A DNA stretch of 64,000 nucleotides from the NCBI GenBank assembly GCA_030586155.1, contig CP130741.1, positions 124,001 through 188,000 on the forward strand, in the 5' to 3' direction. The notes beneath the pieces were generated by a model. It was not told the origin of the DNA and did no database searches. It worked only from the letters and a program-made list of their open reading frames with translations. This document shows positions 1 to 7,969 of the stretch, in pieces. The position numbers and the translations under genes were made by a program. Each line of letters starts with the position of its first letter. The first letter of the stretch is position 1. Source of the DNA: Eubacteriaceae bacterium ES3 (lineage in GTDB: Bacteria > Bacillota > Clostridia > Eubacteriales > Eubacteriaceae).

Positions 1-651
1 TCTAACATTGAACCTAACGAAAATGGTCAATGTAAGAAATCTAACATTGAATCATGTAAGGAATCTAACGCAGATTTTGAAAAAGTGCGTAAGGAATCTA
101 ACAAGATTTCTACACCAGAGATTAGAGATAAGAGATTAGAGATTAGAGATAAGAATTTAGAGATCAGAGATAAGAGACTAGAGACTAGAGACTTAGATTA
201 TTCCTCTGACCCAGCTTTTCAGATTTTAGAACAAGCAATCAGTAAAAAGAAAGCTGAAATAGAAAAATATAAAAAAACCGATATTGAAGAGCTTGAACCA
301 ATTGGCGATACGCTTCTAAATAATTACTCTGAAATAGAAGACTATTTAATTTTAACTGATGAGGATATTCAATACTTTGTTGATTGTTGGAATAACATTG
401 ATATTTCAGGAAAGATAAAAAAGCTCACGGATAAGCAGATTGAAAAGCTTAAGGATAATGTTAATCAATTTGGAATTGGACAGGAGCCTAAAGAAAAGAT
501 TGATCATTTATTTGACAGCATTACAGATAGTCTTTATCTACTTGGTGAAGCTGAACATGAATTTAAACTTATGATTAATTGGGTCTTAAAACCGGAAAAC
601 TGGGAAAAGATTATTAGTGGTGATTATGAAAGCTGGGGCGGTGTCATTTAG
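1..651 (+). CDS. Phage-type replication protein, C-terminal part (5' end outside window)
   Basis: The frame is open from base 1, so the start codon lies left of the window; the GTG at 85 is internal. The visible part begins with a low-complexity stretch repeating KESN/SNIE, then a seven-residue repeat of the type EIRDKRL (about residues 39-64), then an acidic helical region and a conserved-looking C-terminus (FKLMINWVLKPENWEKI near the end). A repetitive linker followed by a helical W-x-L-K-P-x-N-W motif is typical of DnaD/replisome-organiser-like proteins of Firmicute phages and satellites, which load helicase at the element's origin. The family call rests on this C-terminal pattern only. 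It lies just upstream of the capsid module in the same orientation. Confidence 0.55.
   Translation, partial: SNIEPNENGQCKKSNIESCKESNADFEKVRKESNKISTPEIRDKRLEIRDKNLEIRDKRLETRDLDYSSDPAFQILEQAISKKKAEIEKYKKTDIEELEPIGDTLLNNYSEIEDYLILTDEDIQYFVDCWNNIDISGKIKKLTDKQIEKLKDNVNQFGIGQEPKEKIDHLFDSITDSLYLLGEAEHEFKLMINWVLKPENWEKIISGDYESWGGVI
117..193 (+). repeat. Eleven tandem 7-bp repeats inside the replication gene
   Basis: Eleven consecutive heptamers of consensus AGAGATT/AGAGATA/AGAGACT run without a break, with one weaker copy (AGAATTT at 152-158). Seven is not a multiple of three, so the protein repeats every 21 bp as a seven-residue unit. Many phage and satellite origins are iterons inside or beside the initiator gene, so this is a candidate origin. 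It could also be just a low-complexity protein linker. Confidence 0.8.
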
Positions 652-790
652 TGACAATATAAAGGCCTTAATAATCGTTATGATGGATTTGAACAGTAGA
701 AGCATTAAAAAAGCCGTATGCGGTCAAATAGTCGAAAAAAATGATGTTTAAAGATGGGGTATCAAATATGAAATTGATAGCAATAAAAAA

Positions 791-839
791 TCGTCATCAA
801 ATCGCACTTGATGACGAAAGCTGTAATGAATAATTACAG
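791..839. promoter_or_regulatory. Two adjacent hairpins between replication and capsid genes
   Basis: The 283-bp gap between the replication gene and the portal gene carries two perfect hairpins. The first has a 10-bp stem (791-800 with 808-817, 7-nt loop); the second has a 7-bp stem (821-827 with 833-839, 5-nt loop). Neither is followed by a U-run, so they are poor intrinsic terminators. They may be an operator, an mRNA processing element or a packaging-related site. I see no convincing gene in 652-934. Confidence 0.5.
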
Positions 840-934
840 TAACCAAAATCATCTTGATTATATCACTAAAAATTGAATTTGACCAGACCTGTAAAAGTAA
901 CTGTAAGGCTAACAGTAAAACTAATAAAAGGAGT

Positions 935-2137
935 GTGAGAGCTATTAACATTTTTAATCGATTCAAGAAAAAAGAACCTGACCCCCAGCAGATGGAACGG
1001 GCAGAATTAATCAGCGGAAACAACAGTTTTTCGCCATGGTCAGGTGATGCCTATTCACTGGACATATACCGGGGCGGGGTTGATTCCATCGCCCGGAATT
1101 GTGGCAAGCTGAAAGGCTCGCATATTATCAGCTATGCGAATCAGCAAAAGACCCAGGGTGACGAAAGGCTTAACCGGATTTTACAGGTGGCACCTAACCC
1201 CTATATGACGGCCTATGATTTTCTGTATAAGATGGTCACGCACTATTATTTATATAATAACGCTTTTGCCTATTTGCAGAAGGATAAAAAAGGCCAGGTA
1301 ATTGGCATTTATCCCATGGGCGCAAATCAGGTGGAGTTTTTAACCGATCCAACGGAAACAATGTACTGCAAGTTTTTATTGACGGGTGGTAAAGAAGTGA
1401 TCCTTCCTTATGCGGATATCATCCACTTGCGCCGGAATTTCAACGAAAATGATTTGCTGGGTGATCAGAACACCGCCATCATGGACACGCTGGAACTGGC
1501 ACACGCACAGAGTGAAGGAATGGTAACCAGCATTCAGACATCGGCTAATATTCGGGGGCTTATAAAGCATACCACAATCTTAAATGATGAAAGTCTCGAA
1601 GAAAGCCGTAAAAAATTCATGGAAAACTTTCTACAGATGAACAACAATGGCGGTGTGGCGGTAATAGATCAAAAAATGGAGTACACGCCAATCAATCAAA
1701 CCCCAGCCAATATTGATACTGGCCAGATAGAAGCCATCAAAACAAAAATTTACAACTATTTGGGCATATCGGAAAGCATTGTGAACAGCTCATACAATGA
1801 AGATCAGTTTTCAGCCTTTTATGAGTCAACGCTTGAACCGATCGCCTTGCAATTAAGCCTTGAATTTACCCGGAAAATCTTTAATGACCGGGAACAGGAA
1901 TATGGCAATAAAATATGCTTTGAATCCGGCAGGCTGATATTTTCCAGTAATGCCACCAAAGTAAGAATGATTAGGACACTGGTGCCTCTGGGATTACTGT
2001 CTATTAACCAGGCATTGGAAATTTTAAATCTTCCAAGTATTCCAGATGGTGACAAACGGATTCAGACTTTAAATGTGATATCACAAGATAAAGCGGATCA
2101 GTATCAATTGAATGATATGGAGGATGAGGAAATATGA
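935..2137 (+). CDS. Phage portal protein (HK97-type)
   Basis: The portal forms the dodecameric ring at one capsid vertex through which DNA enters and to which head completion proteins attach. The protein of about 400 residues shows the usual opening (NIFNRFKKKEP), a conserved block SLDIYRGGVDSIARN near residue 45, and the long helical middle of the HK97 portal family. The reading frame extends upstream to 854, but that part does not resemble a portal. An AAAGGAG site at 927-933 favours a start at GTG 935 or the rare ATT at 944. The stop overlaps the protease start by 4 bp (ATGA), indicating translational coupling. Confidence 0.9.
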   Translation: MRAINIFNRFKKKEPDPQQMERAELISGNNSFSPWSGDAYSLDIYRGGVDSIARNCGKLKGSHIISYANQQKTQGDERLNRILQVAPNPYMTAYDFLYKMVTHYYLYNNAFAYLQKDKKGQVIGIYPMGANQVEFLTDPTETMYCKFLLTGGKEVILPYADIIHLRRNFNENDLLGDQNTAIMDTLELAHAQSEGMVTSIQTSANIRGLIKHTTILNDESLEESRKKFMENFLQMNNNGGVAVIDQKMEYTPINQTPANIDTGQIEAIKTKIYNYLGISESIVNSSYNEDQFSAFYESTLEPIALQLSLEFTRKIFNDREQEYGNKICFESGRLIFSSNATKVRMIRTLVPLGLLSINQALEILNLPSIPDGDKRIQTLNVISQDKADQYQLNDMEDEEI

Positions 2138-2712
2138 AAGAAAAAAGAATAGCAGAAATAAGAGCCACCGACCCGGCAGGTGAGGAACAAGGCCTTATTA
2201 TAAAAGGTATGCCTGTGGTGTTTGAACAGGAAACCGAAATAAAAGACCCGGCAGGATCTTACAAAGAAATTATTAGAAGGGGTGCGCTTGATGGTTGCGA
2301 TATGACCGACACCCGGTTGCTTTACAATCACGATATAAAGCGTATTCCATTGGCTAGAACACCTAAAACATTGCAGTTTAATATTACCCCGGCAGGGTTA
2401 GAAATGATTGCAGCGTTACCGGATACGGCAGAAGCAAGGTCAGTTCATACGGCAGTTAAAAATGACCTTTTGACAGGAATGTCATTTGCATTTACCGTTC
2501 CTGTAGGTGGGGACAAGTACGACCGGAAAACTAACACAAGGGAAATACTGAAAATATCAAAAATATATGAGTGTTCTGTGGTGCCTTATCCGGCTTACCC
2601 TCAAACGAGTGTAGAAGCCAGGGCGGTTATAGATGCACCAAAAGATGAAGCAACCAAAAAAGCCATTAAATTGGCAGCAAATAAAATTCTATTTACGAAG
2701 GAGAAAAAATAA
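2134..2712 (+). CDS. HK97-family prohead protease
   Basis: This is the serine protease that cleaves the capsid N-terminal delta domain during head maturation. At 192 residues it is normal length for the family. It shows the N-terminal IKGMPVVFEQETEI beta region, an FNITPAGL strand, the LLYNHD histidine motif and the LLTGMSFAF segment that carries the catalytic serine, followed by ECSVVPYPAYPQT. It sits between portal and capsid genes, as in nearly all HK97-like modules, with a 4-bp overlap with the portal gene. Confidence 0.92.
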   Translation: MKEKRIAEIRATDPAGEEQGLIIKGMPVVFEQETEIKDPAGSYKEIIRRGALDGCDMTDTRLLYNHDIKRIPLARTPKTLQFNITPAGLEMIAALPDTAEARSVHTAVKNDLLTGMSFAFTVPVGGDKYDRKTNTREILKISKIYECSVVPYPAYPQTSVEARAVIDAPKDEATKKAIKLAANKILFTKEKK

Positions 2713-2713
2713 A

Positions 2714-3949
2714 ATGAAATTTGAAACAGTGGCAGAAGCCTTTAATTATTACAGAAGTGCAAACTTAGCGGAAATTGAAACCAGAGCAGCCCAGATTAAG
2801 GGAACCATAGACACCGATCCAGAAGCGGACGTAATGAGCCTTAATATTGAAATTCAGGGTTTATCCCAGGCAAAAGAAAACCTTAAAGACAATCAGAAAA
2901 AGCCGGAACCGGAACCACGAGGACAGTTTAACCCGATTACCGGGGGAACCTTTGAGAAAAGAGCCAGTGACGCAGCCTTAACCGGGGATGTGCTGGAAAG
3001 TCCAGAATATCGGTCAGCGTTCTTTAAAACCCTGCTAGGCCAAGCATTAACACCATTTGAAACAGCAGCCTTTAAACGGGCGCAGGAAGTTGAAAAACGG
3101 GCAGATGCTTTTAACACTGTTACCAGTGCAGCAGCAGTTTTACCGACTCAAACACTGAATGAAGTAATCAGCAAAGCCCGGACAATGGGCGGTTTATTGC
3201 CACAGTGCCGATCCTTCAATATGCCGAGTAAAATTAGTATTCCTGTGGGAACACCGACCGGGAAAGCAGCATGGCACACAGAAGGGACAGCAGTTGAATC
3301 AGAAGATAGCAGCGTGGTAAATGTTGATTTTGACGGGTACGAGATTATAAAAGTATTCTCAATCAGTGCAGCAGCCAAAAAAATGAGTATTTCAGCCTTT
3401 GAATCATATATGACCACGGAACTATCAGCCAGTGTTATGGAATGTATTGCGGATAGTGTTGTTAATGGGACAGGAACCACCCAGGGAACCGGGATTGAAT
3501 CCATTAGCTGGGTTGCTGGCACCAATGCCGTTGAATACACAAAATCTGGCATTCCAAGTTACACCGATTTTGTAACACTAATGGGCAAACTAAAACGGGG
3601 TTACAGTAACGGCGCAATATTTGCCATGAATAACTCGACCCTTTACACCCACGTTTACAACATTGTGGATGGAAACGACAGACCTATTTTTATTACAGAT
3701 CCCAAAAATGAGGGAATCGGCTTTATTCTGGGTAAGCCTGTGGTTATTGATGATAACATTGCCGATGGTGATATTTACCTGGGTAACTTTAAGTATTTTG
3801 GTTATAACATTCCCGAAGGAATTGCCATTGAAGTATCCAGAGAATCCAGTTTTAAATCTGGCCTGATTGATTACCGGGCTTTAGCAGTTGCCGACTGCAA
3901 GCCGATTGTCACAGAAGCCTTTGTTAAGCTGTATGAAGCAGCCGTATAA
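2714..3949 (+). CDS. HK97-fold major capsid protein
   Basis: The main shell protein has 411 residues from ATG 2714, chosen because AAGGAG lies 10 bases upstream; the longer open frame from 2633 only overlaps the protease. The first 100 or so residues are a charged helical delta/scaffold domain (AEIETRAAQIKGTI, then a Lys/Glu/Pro-rich linker) expected to be removed by the neighbouring protease. The remainder shows the phage_capsid pattern, with LPTQTLNEVISKART, the ISAAAKKMSISAFES segment and a C-terminal FKSGLIDYRALAVADC block. It is followed after 5 bp by the connector gene. Confidence 0.93.
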   Translation: MKFETVAEAFNYYRSANLAEIETRAAQIKGTIDTDPEADVMSLNIEIQGLSQAKENLKDNQKKPEPEPRGQFNPITGGTFEKRASDAALTGDVLESPEYRSAFFKTLLGQALTPFETAAFKRAQEVEKRADAFNTVTSAAAVLPTQTLNEVISKARTMGGLLPQCRSFNMPSKISIPVGTPTGKAAWHTEGTAVESEDSSVVNVDFDGYEIIKVFSISAAAKKMSISAFESYMTTELSASVMECIADSVVNGTGTTQGTGIESISWVAGTNAVEYTKSGIPSYTDFVTLMGKLKRGYSNGAIFAMNNSTLYTHVYNIVDGNDRPIFITDPKNEGIGFILGKPVVIDDNIADGDIYLGNFKYFGYNIPEGIAIEVSRESSFKSGLIDYRALAVADCKPIVTEAFVKLYEAAV

Positions 3950-3954
3950 ATGAT

Positions 3955-4230
3955 ATGACAATTACAGAAGCAAGAGACTATTTGAGGATAGACGGAACAG
4001 ACAATGACGGGGTAATTTCCCCGTTGCTGTCTGCTATCCCGGATTATATTGAAACCACTACAGGAATGAGCGCAGACCAGCAGGCAAGCGAACCTTTAGC
4101 GGATACAGTCAGTAAATTTCTTTTAGCCTTGTGGTATAACGCAGAAGGCACCGACAGCGAAAAACTGGAAAGGACAATTAATAGTTTGCTGAAAGTATTA
4201 ACGGCCATGGCGGTTGATCCAGCAGAATAG
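3955..4230 (+). CDS. Head-tail connector (gp6-like)
   Basis: This 91-residue protein has the short helical pattern of the phage head-tail connector family (HK97 gp6-like): TITEARDYLRIDGTDND at the start, then PLLSAIPDYIETTTGM and a helical tail (VSKFLLALWYNAEG). Such proteins form the first ring below the portal. It follows the capsid gene by 5 bp and belongs to the same transcription unit. Confidence 0.8.
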   Translation: MTITEARDYLRIDGTDNDGVISPLLSAIPDYIETTTGMSADQQASEPLADTVSKFLLALWYNAEGTDSEKLERTINSLLKVLTAMAVDPAE

Positions 4231-4242
4231 GAGTTTATAACA

Positions 4243-4536
4243 ATGGCACAGGGCTATGCAAAACATTTTTATCAATCGGTGGTTTGGAAAAAGACATCAA
4301 AGGCCTATGCAGCCAGCCAGCACTTTATTTGTGAGCGGTGCGGAAAGCCAGGGCGCATAGTCCACCATAAACATTACATTACACCGAAAAACATTAATGA
4401 CCCTGAAATTACTTTGAGCTGGGACAATCTGGAATATTTGTGTCAGGATTGCCACACCTATGAGCATTTAGCCGGATCGGAATGTATGAAGGGTTTGTGC
4501 TTTAACAGTGAGGGGGAACTTATCAAAAATGAATAG
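4243..4536 (+). CDS. HNH endonuclease
   Basis: This 97-residue HNH nuclease has CERCGK, then IVHHKHYITP with the HH motif, then NLEYLCQDCHTYEH, forming a two-CxxC zinc-ribbon HNH fold. Packaging-associated HNH proteins act with the large terminase in DNA maturation, mainly in cos-type phages. In most phages HNH comes first, before terS-terL-portal; here it follows the connector. The stop overlaps the next start by 8 bp. Confidence 0.9.
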   Translation: MAQGYAKHFYQSVVWKKTSKAYAASQHFICERCGKPGRIVHHKHYITPKNINDPEITLSWDNLEYLCQDCHTYEHLAGSECMKGLCFNSEGELIKNE

Positions 4537-5086
4537 CGTTGAACCGATAAGAGAAAAAGACGATATTATCAATTTTGTTGAGTACCTGAAAGAGCGCAAC
4601 GAACGTGATTATATTTTGGCCATGACCGGGTTTTATTCTGGCTATCGCATATCTGATTTGTTAAGCTTGAGAGTAAGAGATTTTAGGGATAAAGATTATT
4701 TTTATTTCCGGGAACAGAAAACAAATAAGCAGACGAAAATAATAATCAATCCAGAATTAAAAAGAGCAGCGAATGAGTACATTTATTTCAATAGTCTGAA
4801 AGATGATGATTATATGTTTAAAAGTCAGAAGGGGTATAACAAGCCGATAACCAGGCAACGGGCTTATGTGATATTGTCGACAGCAGCTAAGGCGATTGGT
4901 TTGCATGGTAGCTTTGGCACTCACAGTTTAAGAAAGACAATGGGCTATCACTATTACAAACAGACTAACGATATTGTCACATTGAAGATGATCTTCAATC
5001 ATTCATCAATTGATGTGACGTTATTGTACATCGGTGTGACACAGGACTTAATGAATAAACAATTAAAAGGTTTTAAGTTATTTTGA
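4529..5086 (+). CDS. Small tyrosine recombinase, catalytic domain only
   Basis: This 185-residue protein contains just the catalytic half of a tyrosine recombinase. It shows GYRISDLLSLRV (Arg I), a beta-strand lysine region (REQKTNKQTK), THSLRKTMGYHYY (His-x-x-Arg box), FNHSSIDVTLLYIG (second His and tyrosine nucleophile). All catalytic residues appear present, but the SAM-like core-binding domain and the arm-binding domain are missing. ATG 4529 is preferred over GTG 4508 because AGGGGGAA lies 11 bases upstream. Similar small recombinases occur within the packaging gene block of some Clostridial phages. Its place in the late module argues against it being the element's main integrase. Confidence 0.8.
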   Translation: MNSVEPIREKDDIINFVEYLKERNERDYILAMTGFYSGYRISDLLSLRVRDFRDKDYFYFREQKTNKQTKIIINPELKRAANEYIYFNSLKDDDYMFKSQKGYNKPITRQRAYVILSTAAKAIGLHGSFGTHSLRKTMGYHYYKQTNDIVTLKMIFNHSSIDVTLLYIGVTQDLMNKQLKGFKLF

Positions 5087-5088
5087 TA

Positions 5089-5274
5089 ATGTTACACAAT
5101 GAAGCAAGGAAATATAGTGGGCTTAAAATAGAAGTGCTGAAAAGGGCATTAAAAAGCGGTTCTTTTTGCTGTAAATTTATAAAACTTTTAAATGGGAAGG
5201 CCAAAAAGCAGGTGGAAATTAGAATAATGATACACAATGAAAAAAGAAAACATTTAATTTGTGCAAATGGTTGA
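5089..5274 (+). CDS. Short hypothetical protein (uncertain)
   Basis: A 61-residue basic frame follows directly after the recombinase. The stretch NEARKYSGLKIEVLKRALKS resembles the helix-turn-helix of NUMOD1-like or excisionase-like modules, but there is no good ribosome binding site. It may be a decayed remnant. The sequence TACACAATGAA occurs twice here (5093-5103 and 5231-5241). Treat as possible rather than established. Confidence 0.3.
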   Translation: MLHNEARKYSGLKIEVLKRALKSGSFCCKFIKLLNGKAKKQVEIRIMIHNEKRKHLICANG

Positions 5275-5525
5275 AAATAGTTTATTAATGGGCTTTGGCG
5301 GGCTTGTGAAAAACATTACACAATTACAGATAAGTAACATTATTTTGAACGAGAATTTACGCATAAAAAAACAGTTGATGATTTTGAAAAACGTGATTAT
5401 ATCCCCCCTTGTTTGAAGTTGGAAAAAGCCAATTAGGAACCGTAGGATGGCCTTTAGAAAACCTCTAAAGTGAATTTTAAAATTTAGGGGGGGGGTAAAA
5501 TGCTAAATGGGGGAAATGAATAAAA
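5275..5525 (+). other. Gene-free stretch before terL with a nine-G run
   Basis: No gene is supported here. The sequence carries a run of nine G at 5487-5495 and a second five-G run that may serve as the ribosome binding site for the TTG start at 5526. A small terminase subunit gene would normally sit in this position, but I find none. Confidence 0.5.
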
Positions 5526-7205
5526 TTGAAAAAGAAAAATGAAGAAAAAGAAATTGAATATGAAAATTATATTCTAACATACTGGAATCAGATCCAATCT
5601 GGTGAGGTGATCGTGTCCAACCGGGTAGCTAAGCAATATGAAAAAATTGTGAATGCTCTTGAAAATCCCAAAGAGGGATATCATTTTGATGTAGATCGGG
5701 GAAATAGACCAATATATTTTATAGAAAAGTTTTGTAGACATAGTAAGGGTGAATGGGCTGGAAAACCCGTTATGCTGGAATTATTCCAAAAGGCTTTTAT
5801 CATGTCGCTATTTGGATTTATAAATGATGAAACGCGTTATCGGCAATACCGCGAATCACTGTTCATGGTTGCCCGGAAAAACGGGAAATCCACCATGGCC
5901 AGTGGGATAGCCTTGTATATGATGATTTTTGATCTTGAACCGGGCGCAGAGGTTTACAGTGTGGCCAGTAAAAAAGACCAGGCTAAAATTATTTTTGATG
6001 AAACACATAATATGGTGAAGCAATCGCCAGAATTATCAAAACATATAAGAAAACGGAAAACTGACCTATTTGTTGAAGCGAACATGTCAAAGTTTGAGCC
6101 ATTGGGTAAGAATTCAAATAGCCTTGACGGTCTAAACAGTCATTTGTGCATTATTGATGAACTTCACAGCATTAAAGACCGTAATATCTATGAGGTGCTT
6201 AAACAGTCTATGAGTGCCAGACGGGAACCATTAATGCTGATGACAACAACGTCTGGGACAGTCAGAGAAAATATTTTTGATGATATCTATGAATATGCTT
6301 GTGGTGTTTGTGATGGTGGCTTTGAAGATGATACCTTTTTGCCTATTATCTATGAAATGGACGACAAAGAGGAATACAAAGATAAAAATTTATGGACCAA
6401 AGCAAACCCAGGTTTAGGAATCATTAAGAAGATTGATGATCTTGAAAATAAAATTAGCCGGACAGAGAACAGCCCGAACGATTTAAGCGGGGTTTTGTGT
6501 AAGGATTTCAATATCAAGATGAACGCTTATAATGCCTGGTTGCGCTGGGACGATATTGTGAACGAAAAAACTTTTGAACTGGAAAGATTCAGGGGATCGT
6601 ATTTTATTGGCGGTGCGGATCTGGCCAGATGTGGAGATTTAACTTGTGCAACGGCCTTAATGTTGGATCGGGAAACAGAGGAACGGTTTGTGACACAAAT
6701 GTACTGGCTACCAGAAGATTCATTTAATGAACGGGTGGAAACCGACAAAGTACCTTATGACAAGTGGCGTGAACGGGGATTATTGAGACTGTGCAGCGGA
6801 AATACCATTGATTATAAAGATTTAACGGCGTGGTTTCTGGAATTGGTACAGATTCATGGCATTAATCCGGCATGGATTTATTACGATGCTTATTCAGCTA
6901 CATACTGGAAAGATGAAATGATTATGGAAGGTTTTAACATGATCCCATGTAGACAGGGAGCCAGGACATTAAGCTTACCAATGGAAAGGCTGGGGGCAGA
7001 TCTGGCAGCAAAAAAGATTAATTACAATAATCATCCAATTCTTAGATGGTGCCTGTCTAATACGGGTGTTATCGTGGATCGAAATGAAAACATTATTCCC
7101 GCTAAAGCCAGTAGCCCGAAAATGAAAATTGATGGTACAGCGTCTTTACTGGATGCCTATGTGGGTTTGTGTGACCATTACCAAGAATTCATGAACGCAG
7201 TTTAA
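5526..7205 (+). CDS. Terminase large subunit
   Basis: This 559-residue packaging motor cuts and translocates DNA into the prohead. The N-terminal ATPase has a Walker A-like VARKNGKST (about residue 118) and Walker B LCIIDELH (about residue 213), followed by the coupling motif MLMTTTSGT. The C-terminal RNase H-like nuclease has acidic residues in GGADLARCGDLT and WIYYDAYSAT. The start is TTG at 5526, preceded by GGGGGAAATGAATAAAA. Its position downstream of the capsid genes is unusual; phages of this type normally have terS-terL upstream of portal. Confidence 0.93.
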   Translation: MKKKNEEKEIEYENYILTYWNQIQSGEVIVSNRVAKQYEKIVNALENPKEGYHFDVDRGNRPIYFIEKFCRHSKGEWAGKPVMLELFQKAFIMSLFGFINDETRYRQYRESLFMVARKNGKSTMASGIALYMMIFDLEPGAEVYSVASKKDQAKIIFDETHNMVKQSPELSKHIRKRKTDLFVEANMSKFEPLGKNSNSLDGLNSHLCIIDELHSIKDRNIYEVLKQSMSARREPLMLMTTTSGTVRENIFDDIYEYACGVCDGGFEDDTFLPIIYEMDDKEEYKDKNLWTKANPGLGIIKKIDDLENKISRTENSPNDLSGVLCKDFNIKMNAYNAWLRWDDIVNEKTFELERFRGSYFIGGADLARCGDLTCATALMLDRETEERFVTQMYWLPEDSFNERVETDKVPYDKWRERGLLRLCSGNTIDYKDLTAWFLELVQIHGINPAWIYYDAYSATYWKDEMIMEGFNMIPCRQGARTLSLPMERLGADLAAKKINYNNHPILRWCLSNTGVIVDRNENIIPAKASSPKMKIDGTASLLDAYVGLCDHYQEFMNAV

Positions 7206-7313
7206 AAAACAAGCTCTATATCGCTGTTTTAAGCCATTTTTTTAGTTATGATGTGTGCCAATACTATTAAAACGGTTTGACAGCTGGGCGTTTTCTGGGA
7301 AAAGGAAGGCAAA

Positions 7314-7664
7314 ATGAAAAAATACTTGAAAGATAAAAAGATACAGATATTCAAAGAAGATTATACCGAAAATGTTTTAGGTGAACAGGTGCCAACGCTG
7401 GTGGCTCTTCATGCTGGTAGCTTATGGGCATATGTACGGCAATTGTCAGCAAAAGAACTTTATGAAGCTGCTGCAATCCAAAGTGATGAAGAAATGTTAT
7501 TTGTCATTAATTGGCGAAACGATATTGACCCGGTAACGTGTGTTATTAAATACAAAGGCCTGTATTATGACATTAAGCGGGTTGATACTTTCGAAGGGTA
7601 CAAACAGGATATAAAAATCTATGCAGAAGCTGGATCGGTAAACCAAGGAACATGGAATGAGTAA
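7314..7664 (+). CDS. Head closure / head-tail adaptor protein
   Basis: This 116-residue protein matches the head closure family (SPP1 gp16/HK97 gp7-like, Phage_H_T_join). It has an all-beta pattern with LWAYVRQLSAKELYEAAAIQS in the first half and INWRNDIDPVTCVIKYKGLYYDIKRVD in sequence-typical order (shown here in pieces). It seals the filled head and offers the tail docking surface. An AAAAGGAAGG site precedes ATG 7314. It is the last recognisable virion gene; no tail gene follows. Confidence 0.8.
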   Translation: MKKYLKDKKIQIFKEDYTENVLGEQVPTLVALHAGSLWAYVRQLSAKELYEAAAIQSDEEMLFVINWRNDIDPVTCVIKYKGLYYDIKRVDTFEGYKQDIKIYAEAGSVNQGTWNE

Positions 7665-7695
7665 CAGAGGTTAAACGAAAGGATAATAAAATATT

Positions 7696-7947
7696 ATGGA
7701 AAATACGAGTTTAAAAGCATTATGGGATGATGCAGCGGAAAATATTTATCAGGAAACGGAAGAATTTAATAGGCTGTATGGGATATATAGGCGTTCCCTT
7801 GGTAAGCTGGAAACTATAGATGAACAGTTAATGAATGAAATTGGCGAAGCTGTACAGGTGATGACTGAACGAGACAATTACGAATGCTTTGTTCTGGGTT
7901 TTAAGGTGGCCATGGATCTTATTATGATGCGAATAAGCGAATTTTAG
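7696..7947 (+). CDS. Small helical protein, DUF6809-like
   Basis: An 83-residue, all-helical acidic protein. The pattern of an N-terminal helix, a central Q/N-rich helix (LETIDEQLMNEIGEAVQ) and a C-terminal FVLGFKVAMDLIMM helix resembles the DUF6809 family, seen in Clostridial phages and mobile elements; its function is unknown to me. It lies between the head closure gene and the duplicated-domain gene, on the same strand. Confidence 0.55.
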   Translation: MENTSLKALWDDAAENIYQETEEFNRLYGIYRRSLGKLETIDEQLMNEIGEAVQVMTERDNYECFVLGFKVAMDLIMMRISEF

Positions 7948-7969
7948 GCCGGACAGGGACGGGATATAA

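Noticed and set aside
117-193. CRISPR-like repeat array
   Set aside because: The units are 7 bp and contiguous without spacers, and lie inside a reading frame.
748-1023. Reverse-strand open frame of 91 codons
   Set aside because: It overlaps hairpins and the portal start, has no ribosome site, and its composition is that of the opposite strand of the real gene.
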